Source: Pholis gunnellus (lineage: Eukaryota; Chordata; Actinopteri; Perciformes; Pholidae). From it: DNA of 64,000 bases. Where the stretch lies: contig OU342806.1 in NCBI GenBank assembly GCA_910591455.2, forward strand, positions 20,108,209-20,172,208, in the 5' to 3' direction. This document shows positions 38,979 through 50,600 of the stretch, piece by piece (the stretch's first letter is position 1; each line of letters opens with the position of its first letter). Position numbers and translations under genes: made by a program. The notes beneath the pieces were generated by a model. The model made no database searches. It was not told where the DNA came from and saw nothing but the letters and a program-made list of their open reading frames with translations.

Positions 38979-40286
38979 CAGGCCATGCAGGAACATGGAA
39001 TCTAATGCAACATGTTACATGAGATGGGGTCAGAGAGGGAATTCCTCGGACAGGTGGGAGATAGCGGTCTTCTTGAATTTATTCATTTTTTATTTTATTT
39101 TTTTAACACGTTTGAGGATGGAGGGTTAAGGATTAGGGGGAAACGTCCAGCAGAGATGAGGCATTATTTTAATTGGTAATATGTAACGCAACAACTCTTT
39201 GGAAGTACCCTCCTTGGCGCATGCCACGGGTCTGAGAGAGGAGGGTTGTTTCATGGCGGCGAAGGCAGGCGTCCACTGAGCAGTGATTTGTGCTCGTGTC
39301 TGGCCAGATCGCGTTTGGAGTGATTCTCACGGCTCTTGTAAATCATCTCCAGCCCTCCTCAAAGTGGAACGACATACCATTCTCGCTTTTGTCAATTTGC
39401 CTCTCTGACTCCCCCTCTCTTCTTCTTATTGTCTCTCCATTCTCTTGCTCTGTTTTGGGTTGTTGTTGTTTTTTTCCCCCCGTCTCGTCTGTGAGTGCGG
39501 CCTCCTCTCCGACCCCTTCAGTCGATGCCGAGGCCTCCCGCTCGCTGACAGACAGAGAGGAGCCCAGTGGCACACGGAGGCCCCAGCTCCCACACCGATG
39601 ACGTGACAAATGACTTAATGAGCCTCCTTTCACACCGAGACCTCGCTTCCTCGTCAAGGTGCTGCAGTGGTCCTGCCGTCGCAGCCTTCAGCGCAGGAAC
39701 GTGTAGCGCTTGAGCGTCGTGGCGACACGACATGGACGTGATTCACAGACAATAAACTTCCATCCACTTAGTTTCAAACATGATTGAGCGACAACAAGAA
39801 GTCATTATTTACCTATAATACTCTTGTTTCATTTCTTTACAAATGGAGTTATGATCGCCATCACAAGTACGTCTTTGCAAAAACATGGAAAGCAGTTATT
39901 GTAACCTCCGTCCCGAGCACGAGGCACATGAAGGAATTACATCAGTCACCAGTTTAAAAAACGTATCTGGTAAGAATGTTCACTTGCATGCAATTGTGCT
40001 TTAGCGAAAATAGGGGAAAGGTTTCTTTTGCCTGTCGACCCCGTAGTAAAATAAATAACCGGGCTGCTTTTTTTCATGCAGGCTTAACGCTGGTCTTTAC
40101 TCTTAATAGCGTCACTGAAAAAAAGAGACAATCACTGTTCCCTTTGCTCCGTGTTGTCTTCACTATCGGCAGTCTGTGACACTCTTCTTGTGGTCTCCGT
40201 ATCCCTGACGTGTGCCTATAAGCAAAACCCTGATGCAGAAACTTATCAGGATTTTGTTATTGTGCCCTCTGTGAAGTCCGAAGCTC

Positions 40287-40289
<3 letters not shown>

Positions 40290-40324
<35 letters not shown>

Positions 40325-40358
40325 ACCACCACCACCACCACCACCACCACCACCACCC
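40290..40358. repeat. C35 run passing into (ACC)11
   Basis: C at 40290-40324 then (ACC)n. The trinucleotide phase grows directly out of the homopolymer. Homopolymer length is uncertain in any assembly. Confidence 0.93.
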
Positions 40359-41615
40359 TTCGCTTCTTTCCACCATCTCCCCCGTCTTCTGTAGACTATT
40401 TATGTGCGTCCCCCTTCCCAGCTCTGTGATGGATTTAGTGTTGCCATGCTCAATTTCACCGACGGGTCCGTCCCCGCAGCTCAGAGGCCTTCTTTATGGC
40501 CCTGCTTCACCGGTGTGGTGCGCTGGCGAACTGGCTCCCCCTGAAACACGGGCCCGAGACAAGAAAGGGCCTGCTGTGTGCGAGCAGGAAGCTCAGAGGA
40601 GGTGGAGGCCGAGGGGAGGGGAGGGGAGGGGAGAAGAGAGCGACCTGGGTGTTCCATGAGAGTGGACCTCTCGGCTGTTATGCTTTCTAATTCCCGTCAG
40701 CGCAGAACAGCGGGGGGGAATAGAGCAGAGAAGGATCATAGAGGGGGAAAGGGAGGGGGGGGGGGCGGAGGATGATGAGGGTGAAGGAATCATATTTTCA
40801 CACCGAAGGGAAGCAGGCGGGTGGGCGTCGATGCTTTAATGGAAGATATGCAAGGAGCACAACCCGGGTCTTCAACCTGGTTATTCCTATCGCTAATGGG
40901 AACACAGTGCACCCAGCAAGTTAGTCACTGAGCTCTCAGAACACGGCGACATTGCTGTAAAGAAGTTCGACAGGTCAAGAACCACAAGCGGTCAGACTAT
41001 CAGACTGTTTCAAACAGACCCCCAACTTGTTTTAAAGAGGCAAACGGTTCAATTATTATCTGTAAACTGATTGGCGTTGTTAGGAAATCTCTGAAATCCT
41101 GCGGGAACACAAACTCCCCTTTGTTACAAAGGGACGAGCATCCGTCCAAGAACATCCATGAACAACTGCTTGTCTTGTAAATCTTTTGCTCTGATTCCGG
41201 CAGAAAGAGTAAATAAACAGAGGAAATTTTCAATCGGACGGTTAATGGAGTGACTTTGGGCGTAGAAGAGTTCTGCAGATAGAGCTGGAAGTGATTTAAC
41301 TTCCTAAGAGACAAATGAACATCAGCTGGATCTGCACTGAAACCTGATGATGTGGATAATGAAATAATGCCCTCTCACTCACTTCCCACCGCACAATTTC
41401 AGGGTTTGTGTGCAGCTTTGGACCGTTTTTTTTTTAATGTCATAATTTCTTCTGTTGGATGTAAAACATGTTTAAAATGGTCGTAAACAGGAAAAATAGG
41501 CATCGACTGAATCCCATTGTGATCTCCCAGGGTCCACACTGACTCCCAAGCCATTTTACTTCGTCTTATATAATCAATCGTAATCTGACTCCCTTAATGT
41601 AATAAATACACACAG

Positions 41616-41651
<36 letters not shown>

Positions 41652-44310
41652 TGCGTCCTGCTCGTGTCTGGATCTAATATGCTGTCATTTAGCTCTGGGT
41701 CTGGAACAGATTCACATGAAGGGCTCGGGTCCTCTTCTACTTCACCCCCCCCCCTCCCAGCCTTCTCCTGTCCTACTGGGTGTGGCTCTGCCCCCCCCCC
41801 CCTTCACCCTGGCCTTTACCCCCTGACTCTACCTCCCTGATGGCCACTGCTGCACTACCGAGCTGTAACCTCCCAACACCCCATCATCTGGTTCTGCTTG
41901 CCCATCCCGCGCCCTCCCCAAGGCCACAGGAAATAGCTGGGGAGTTTGTGGGCCCGTTTCCCCTGGGGGTGGAATTAACAGGTGCACCAGTGTTTGTTTC
42001 AACTTTCCATTACCACTGGATAATGGTAATAATAAACATGGCGAGGCCAGGTGGGCGCTGGCTTTGGCTCTCACGTTGCTTTCTCAGGTTTTCGACTCAT
42101 TGTATCCATTGCTGTTGTGAAGGGATCCTAAATGACTAAACTGTACTTTTGGGTTTTTTAAAGAGTTTCCCTGAAAATTGCAATGTAAACTGAGAAGGAA
42201 ACTGAGATCCAATACAGTCTTTGGTCACTCACACTCACGTTAGTTGATGTCTTTCTTGAAAGACCTTGTCAAAACTAAAAAGCAAGTCAGTTTAAGACAT
42301 TTTTCAACAGGATTTTATTTCTTCAGGCTCTTAAATGTTGTTGTACCTCCTGCTGCAAGAATACGCTTATTGCATCTTATAGTAAATGAGGTCCTCTGAC
42401 CATGTTAGAAGCTGAAAAAATCGCTTCCAGTAAAAAAAGAAAGTGAATTTATAAGAAAATGCAAAAGAGATCAAAAGTCAAAATAAACCAATAAATTCAC
42501 ACATTTTATTTCTTTTTTTAGACTAAATATCTGTAAATACAAGGCACAGATGGTAGTACGCTTCGAGGCGATCTTTTCCGTGATGCAGATGTTGCCTGAG
42601 GTGCCACCGGGTGGCAAACCACAGAGATGTAAAACGATAGCCCCGTTTTGCATCCAAGACTCGTTGGTGATCTCAGAAGTTTCAGTTCGCCGGAGCCCCT
42701 CTCTCCCCATAATTGGCAGCCATTTTCCTCAGCTGCCATTATAGCAGGTAGATCTGCCATCTTGTTCTCATGTTACCTGGGATCCCCCTTAAGTGAGTCA
42801 TCAGATCGGTTAATAACGGGAGAGAGGCAGTTTAATGGCGCACGGGGTCGTCTTGGAGGGTCGAAGGTGGGAGGTCAAATGTTGCCATAATCCCAGGCTC
42901 CAGCGCCAGCCCGTAAATAAGAGCTCAGCAGCTGGGAGGGGGTAATTGATTTGAAGGGAGGGGGCATATTTCACCTGAAGAGGAAGTGGAGTTGACAACC
43001 GTCCAACCGCTTTATAACCATTGTTGGATTAGCACCTCTGGTGTGGGACTTGGTGAGACGCAGTAATGTGGGAGAATTTCCGAGATTAGTGACGTTAGGG
43101 AGAATAAACTGATCCCCGCAAGAGATGCTGCTGGGGAGTCTGTCCTTCTGTCTTAAGCGTGTCATTTGTTTTCGGTTTACACACAAACTGGAGCACCAAG
43201 GCGCTGATTGTTTGCAGGAAGCAGGAGCAGCGTTTATTGATGGCGCTTTACGTCGGCTAATGTGTTTTAACATGTAACACGAGACTCGGTCGTGCTGGGG
43301 GGGGAAAAAAAACCCGTACAGATGAGGTTGACTTTTAAAAAAAAGAAAGAAAGAAAAGAAACAACGGAAAAGAAACTTTAGGTCTCCGCTGTGGAAATTA
43401 CCGTGGAAAAAAAATAGGAAGGAAGGCAAGCTAGGAGAACAGAATGGGAGTGAAACGGTGCTTGCACATTTGATGTTGCCACGTTTTGCAACCTTCATTG
43501 CCTTTACACTACATTCATCACGCAACACGATTCAATCTCAGCGCTCGCTCTCAGACAACAAATGACGCGCTGATAAGGCCACATTCTTGCGCTTGTTTTC
43601 ATTGATAAACATGTTGTGATTGGCAGAACAATCTCACAGACAGACTGAGACCTGCAGGATATCAGGAGCAGGCGAGCGAGTGAGTGACTGCTTCCTGTAT
43701 AGACAGGAAGTGAGGGCTTTTATGAGGGCAGTGCATTGATTTCCTAGCGTGCCAGGTCCCGGGAGTGCAGGAAAAAAGAAAAGAGAGCTGCTTCCTGTTG
43801 AGAAGAATGCCGTGCCCATGCTATCTGACGCTCAACAGTCTCGCAACTGTGAGTGTTGCCCTGTTGGCTGCCTTTCTCGTCGACCTGCACCCAGAGGTGC
43901 AAAAGAGAGGGCGTGTGTTCGTGCTCACAGTTGAAGAAAGAGTGTGCTGTCGCTGCCAACTTAGTCCAGAGGAAGAAGAATACCAAACAGGAACTTACTG
44001 CATTTATTCCACCAACACGGCACACAGCCTCCATCAGAGGGTGCCTTATAGGGTGCAGCGTCCTGGAGGTGCAGCGTCCGGTCTGGGCTGGTGGGTGTAT
44101 CGGCTGTGCACTTCTGTAGGAAGACGTATGCTCTGTGTCGAAACACGCTGGTTGAATAAAGACCAGACTCCTCCAGTAAAGCAGTTCATTTTGCCGGGCT
44201 ACTTCTCACATTCAGTTATATCGGTTACAGAGTAAAGTGAAATAGCATTCCGCTGTTGAGGACGTCCTGTACCAAGTTTGTTCCCTTGAGACCTGCATCC
44301 TTCCTTTCCT

Positions 44311-44329
44311 CCCCCCCCCCCCCCCCCCC
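44311..44329. repeat. C19 homopolymer
   Basis: It lies within a strongly pyrimidine-rich 280-base stretch (about 44275-44556). Confidence 0.92.
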
Positions 44330-44517
44330 GCTCTCTTTACCTCATACTCCTCTCTCAACTCCGCTCTTGTATCATCCTCTATTTCTTAACACCTCCTTCC
44401 CTCCCCCTCCCCGCCTCGGTTCCATCCCACACTCTCCCTCACCTTGTTATCTGCCTACATCTTTCCCTCCCTCCATCTCTCTATCTCTCCGCCCATGGTT
44501 CAGGGCTCGAACCCGTG

Positions 44518-44556
44518 TCCTCCTCCTCCTCCTCCTCCTCCTCCTCCTCCTCCTCC
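44518..44556. repeat. (TCC)13 microsatellite
   Basis: A pyrimidine trinucleotide tract. A second, shorter (CTC)n run lies at about 45000-45020. Confidence 0.95.
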
Positions 44557-45186
44557 CCTGCAGCTCCTCTGTGTTAGCCGGTGGTCTCTCTCGAGGTCCC
44601 AGAAGGATTGATGGTATTCTCCTCCTGATCGTCCAACAGGCCAAAATAGATGGCTGACGCAATTCTCTTGTAGGGAGGGACCAGATTAGGACGAAACGAG
44701 AGCCACCCCCTCACGCACACATGCAGTACATGTATATGTGCAGAGAAGAACACTGTCTGCATCATCTGTTGGCCTTTGTTCCAGCAAGGGACAAAAAACT
44801 CAGGGAAAGTCACTCTGTATGTGGTGATTGGCTTTTTACATTCTCTGAGCTCCTCACGGTCTCCCCCCCCTACTCCCCTCCACATCCCTCAGGTCAGGGG
44901 TGAGGGGTCAGAGGTGAAAGGCGAGGTTGTGGGCTGTCTCTCCTGGAGGAGAGGAGCTGTTGTAGCCCCTTAGTTTAGACTGAGAGGAGAGGAGCCTCTT
45001 CCTCCTCCTCCTCCTCCTCCTGCACATCTGGCTGCCCCCAGAACACTCATTTGGAGGGAAAACAAGAATGTTTTTATTTCCCAGGAGAGAAGAAGAACTC
45101 TGGAGTTAAACCACAGAGTTAAAACACAGAGAGGCATCCTGGGCCCTCACACAGCCTGCTGCTAGGATGTGATGGCGCAGGCTTTT

Positions 45187-45191
<5 letters not shown>

Positions 45192-45229
<38 letters not shown>
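45192..45229. repeat. (CT)19 microsatellite
   Basis: A polypyrimidine dinucleotide tract with mirror symmetry. Confidence 0.96.
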
Positions 45230-45230
<1 letters not shown>

Positions 45231-46209
45231 TCTTTCAGTCTCTTTTCTTTGCTCTTTGTCTCTGTTTTCTTTCTTTATGCTTCCATGTATCTGTGCTTTT
45301 GTCATATCCACTAATCAAACCAACAGACAGCCAGGATCAACACGTCTCCTAAAACGCACAACTTATTTGTCGACGCAATTTGCACGAAATGTAATGTAAT
45401 TATCATATTGCTAAAATGTTTATACTGACCATATCTGCAGACTGTAGTTATCTGTAAAACATTCACTGTCATCATTTTCCTACAACATTTTCATCCACGC
45501 TTGGCTGTAAATATGTAAATATGAGGTCTGAGTCAAGAACCTCAATGCTTGTTTTTTTCCTACCAAAGACATGTCCATTACAGCGCTGGCATACATACAT
45601 CCTCTTATGTCATTATTGTAATCTTTGATCTGAAAGCTTTTTAATTAAATCACAATGTTGGCAGTCGTAGACTATTTTATTATGGGCTGCACGTGTGACA
45701 ACATTAAATATTTGAATTGAACATTGCTAGTATCGAAACAAAAAAAACAAAAACTCAACACTGCATTTCAGGTATTTGTGCTCGAATCAAAGGCCCGTGT
45801 TTTTCTAGTTATGTACGGGCAACTCTGTGCATTTGATCATGTTTAATAAAATAATAGGTTGTTGCTTAAAATTGAAAATGTCAATACTGACTTAACATTT
45901 TTCAACCAAAACCACAATCTTACCCGAACCGTACAACACGAGAGACTAAGGAAGTTAATCCCAGGTCAAACTCCTGCAATTTATTTTGTACACCAGCCCA
46001 TCCGCCCTGATATTTGAAGTCTTTTTGTCCTCTGTACACTATAAGCATGTCACACATTCTGACAACGTTTCCCATCACAAAGTGATTTTCTTTTGTTTCA
46101 GCTGCAGCCAAATGCAATGGAAAGCCAATTTCTTAGATTTACAAGCAGCTCGCCTCAGAAACACGCTCGTCTGTGGAACCTCTCCGACTGTCTTAACACA
46201 TGTGCATAC

Positions 46210-46210
<1 letters not shown>

Positions 46211-46262
<52 letters not shown>
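46211..46262. repeat. (AC)26 microsatellite
   Basis: First of two CA tracts in direct orientation; the second begins 164 bases later. Confidence 0.96.
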
Positions 46263-46265
<3 letters not shown>

Positions 46266-46423
46266 TACACAGCTGTGCTCTATTACAGCAATGTACAGTA
46301 GCCATCTCTCCGCCCCTCGCCTCGAGCCCTCTCTGTGACTGTTATTGGAAATGTAGCGCTGCTACGGGAGCAAGCTCATGGCGGATTTATATGACACAGG
46401 TGCACGCTCTGGAAAGCACTCGT

Positions 46424-46425
<2 letters not shown>

Positions 46426-46488
<63 letters not shown>
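46426..46488. repeat. (AC)31 microsatellite
   Basis: Ends in CATGCGCGCGCATT, a short alternating GC palindrome that extends the purine-pyrimidine alternation. Confidence 0.96.
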
Positions 46489-46490
<2 letters not shown>

Positions 46491-47596
46491 CGCGCGCATT
46501 TCAAGAGGCACGCGAGTAGACCAGCCCGCAAAGACTAGATCTAATGTCAGCCACTTAATGTCTACACCACTCACAAGTCACAACACACTTCAGACTTACA
46601 CACACACACACACACGCACACACTCACATATGTGTCTGAACTGCTTAGAGCTGTATCCAAACCAGGCTGAAAGTATCACCCAGCTCCTCTTGTTTCTGCC
46701 GCCTGGTTAACCTCATCTGATTCTGATTTTTGACTTTGCGTATTGAATATGACAAAAAAAAAAAAGGTCTTTAATTTTAAGTTAATATATTTTCCTCCTT
46801 GCCCTCGGTGCCTAGATCGCTCCTTTTGTTCTGGGAATATGCCAGGCATTTCCTCCGGAGGCCGGAGGTATGCGCTGGGCGGGCTGGGCTCGCTTTTCTC
46901 TCTGGCGTTCCTCGATGGCCTAACGGAGGCAAGAAATACCGGGGATACGGTTTCCCTCTGGAAAACAGACAAAGACATTCCAAGGAGGAGCAGCTCGAGT
47001 GCCTACGCAGCAATAATGTCTGCTTAAGTTTCTGGCCACGTCGACTACACTAGAGTACCTATGGATCTCGCTGGGTTTAAGGTTTTGCAGTAGCAAATGT
47101 GCCGCATAAGACGCAGGATTTCTTTACCAAATAAATTGGATTTGAAATCGTTTAACGCGGCATTTTCTAACTATTTTCTTTGAGCCCAAAATATCTGATG
47201 GAAGAATTTTATGTTTGAAAAAAAATCCTCTTCCCAGGGTGTTACTGTTTAGACATATTACGGATTTGAAGATGAAAAATGTGAACCTCTTGCCCTAAAG
47301 AGATTGCTGCCGTCCACCCACATATGTGGTAATGTAGTGTCGGACATGTGTATCTCGTCAGCCCGTCCTGTGTGATGTTCATCCCACTATATTGAAAACG
47401 CAGAGGGCAGGGAGGCTCCCCGCCAGCCACATGGTTCTGATTTAGCCCGTTGGTGGACGGTCGCGTCGTTTAATGAACAAGCAGGTTGTTTCACTTTTTT
47501 TCGTGTCACAGGGGCGAGGTTGTGTTGCTTGAGGTTGCTTTAGGGTCTACATCTGGATTTGGGGGACAGTAATTGTGGGCAGGAATGTGTGTTTGC

Positions 47597-47598
<2 letters not shown>

Positions 47599-47628
<30 letters not shown>
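47599..47628. repeat. C30 homopolymer
   Basis: A run of 30 C followed by AAATACAGC. Confidence 0.92.
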
Positions 47629-47630
<2 letters not shown>

Positions 47631-50600
47631 ATACAGCAGCAGAGTATCGCACGTCGTAGATTAGCGGGGCAATGAGTTGTACAGCAGTCCCACCACAATG
47701 CATTTATTTTTTTAATTCATACTGCAGAATTATGCAATTTTGAGCCAGCAGGAGCAACAGTGCAGCAGTAACAATTCTATTATTGATATTCTATTCTATT
47801 ACGAGTACAAAACCTCTGACACTGATCGACGATGTGAATGATGATTCTTCTTTTTTCTCTATGAACACACCTAATAAGTCAATGTTTGTACCTTTTTTAT
47901 AATTATGTATCACACACGACCATATTCAAACAAAACATGGGAATACTGACACAGGTTATGGTCATACATAGGAGCTATGCCTTGCAATAGTTAGTGTAAT
48001 AAAGCATTTTAGTCCCATAGAAACCAGTTAAATTAAGGCTCAATCTGAAGGTTTACAGCAGTGCAGTGATGGCAGTAAACGAGGGAACCTTTTGGAGAAC
48101 CCCGATGCGTTAAACGGAGAACAACAGCACTGAATCCCATATTAGGCGAGAGCTCTGACAACACAGTCTGATGCACATTTGTTTTGAAACTGCACGGAGG
48201 CATTCAAGGACACATGATTTATTTCTGAATGACGAGGCACTTTGAGGTTATTTTGGTGTGTAAAGAAATTCCTGGCACTTACCTTTGTGCCATGTTTGAA
48301 CAATGGAAACACTGAACTTGTTTGTCTTGTTTTGGTCGTATGACCGCAAAACAACTTGATACAATGCACCGACACTTTTTGTTTTGCTTTCTGATTTCCT
48401 CACTTTCTCTGTCATGTGTTTTGAGTTACACTTTTGTAGGATAACGACTCATCATATGTGCTGATGAGAAGAAAAAGAATACAAACTCCATGTCACTTTG
48501 TCAAGATAGAAACTGAAAGAGTAACTTTTGCTTTGTTCAGATATCAAGGGCGTGTTGTTGCATTCCTTTTCTGAAATTCGTTGCATTTGAAGGTATTAAT
48601 GCTAATACACAGTGTATGTTTGCATTATGTCAGAATGATCCTCTGCCAAGTGCAGGCAAATAAATCAACTTCAGAATCAAAAACGGAGATTCCATTCAAT
48701 AATTTGTTGCCGACATTGTCAATCATGGCGGATAATTGTTTCAGCCGTAGGGTCTTTGTGCAACGGTCGTTGTTGATTTCAAACATGGAAAATCAATTTT
48801 AGCATTTTTTTAGCATGAAGCCACACCTGCATGATGTCATTGCTGCAGGTGTTTCTCAGCTCCCTTTAGGTTGCGTGTGTGTTTCTCAGATGGATATCTG
48901 TGGATGCCTGTTTTGCATAATTCTTAAAAAAAAACCCAGCTCTGCGGGTGTGTGCACTTGAGTGCGTGAAAGACAGAGGAACGTACTGTAGATGCTTATC
49001 GGTGCGGCCTAATCACTTCCACGTGCTTTTTTTTTTGTTTGTTTTACGGCCGCGCGCTTTCTTCGTTCGAGGCCGCTGGAGTCATCATAGCCTCCCTAAA
49101 AGTTTCACACATGGCCCCTCGTGTTCGCCACGTAAACTGTCCCGCTGAAAGAAGACCCTGGTCCAGTCCTGGACTCTCAGCTTGTGTCCTTAACGGCGCC
49201 CCGGGGCTTTTACTGCCTCGGAGCTCGACCTGCTCACTCCGGTGGTCCGCAAGCCATGGGAACCAGCCTCTCTGCTCAGGCACACACGTACACACTGAGG
49301 TAATGATGAAAAAAAAAAAAATACTGGAGATCGTATTTCTTTTGTTCAGAATGATCTCCTTTCATTTTTTATTTTGGTAGAAGGCAGAGCTGCAGATTGT
49401 GAGTGTGTGTTTAATTTGGCGTGGATTATTATTTTGCCTAATTGGCTTTTAACGAGGTTTCAACTCCAGTATGAAAAGAAGCCGGTCTGCTTCTTACCAC
49501 CCACCCACAAGAACCTTTCAAGGTTAACCCCATCCAGATCCGCATCTCCCCCCCCCCCCCAACTTTAACTTTATCCTTCTCAAATCTGCTTTAATGGTAT
49601 GACAATTAAATACATTCTTCCCAAAGCAGGTTGTACAAGGTCTGTAACTATAGTGACAGTTTAGACCGACTTACGTATTGTCATAAATTCTACTTTTATA
49701 TTTCTACCCCACTCTACATTCCAGAGAATATAAAAAAATAAAATTGTTACTTTTACTCATTTTTTTAATATATATTTTTTACATTATATTATAAATGAAA
49801 GAAAAACTTTGAAAATAAACAATGAAATAAATCAAATAAAAAAAGACATTCTTTCTTATGGGGGGCAGTTCAAGGTATTTAAATCAACTCTGCACCTGTA
49901 AGGTATTCCCGAACGTCTCCTCACTCCTGGGAATATCCCTCTAGTTCAACCACCACATATCATCAGATGGTAAATCACAAAGAAAGACTCAATAGCTGCG
50001 CGTCATTATAAGGTAAAACCCTGTGTGCCTCGTTCAACGAGAGGTGCAGCTTTCAACAACAGGGCTATTGTTTCATCAGCAGTAAGCAAAGTCACAACAT
50101 GCTATATTGATGCAGTTATAATACCGCAGATCAAGATCCCTTTATTGTACGAGTTTCAGCAGACATTTACTGTTCTCAATGTGGAAGCGTGCCAGCAGCT
50201 TTGATTTGCTTCCCCCAGATCAGTCTGGGTCTGGGGGAGTTGACTTCACGTGATCCTGATCGTGAAGGTAATGGAAGGCCGCAAGTGCCAGTTATGGGTT
50301 GTAATGGAAATCCGTAGTCAAGGGTGACTTACAGTAAAACCAAAACAAATCTGTGGAATACAGAGGAAAAGCTGGCCGTTGGTGTTTTTGCCTCCCTTTG
50401 TGTGCAATAAACTCAGAACGTCGCACACGCACGACGACGAGAGAGCCTTTTATCACAGTTTACTGATACGAAAAGACACATTGTTGTTGCATGAGCGCCT
50501 CACTCAAGCTGCTGCCTCCCTCTGAGGCTAAACTGTTATCTTATCAAAACAAAGGATTCTTTGAATATTTACATGCAGGGAAAACACCCTCAGGCAATTG

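Larger units (their letters stand above)
27327..44000 (+). other. gmds: gmds large intron, middle part
   Basis: No exon of gmds or another gene was recognised. The segment holds microsatellites (34738-34827, 38894-38978), long C and G homopolymers (32073, 36552, 40290), a 7-bp pyrimidine minisatellite at 32187-32235, an orphan TATA-like site near 28261 and a possible repeat at 35210-35490. Motif-rich complex blocks occur at 28540-28665, 34040-34420, 41940-42060 and 42695-43010. The AT-rich stretches 29100-29560, 33640-34020 and 36720-37330 show nothing I can name beyond one small inverted repeat. Confidence 0.75.

Noticed and set aside
44495..44520. tRNA B-box-like GGCTCGAACCCG
   Set aside because: No A box or cloverleaf-compatible sequence upstream; the context is pyrimidine-rich simple sequence.
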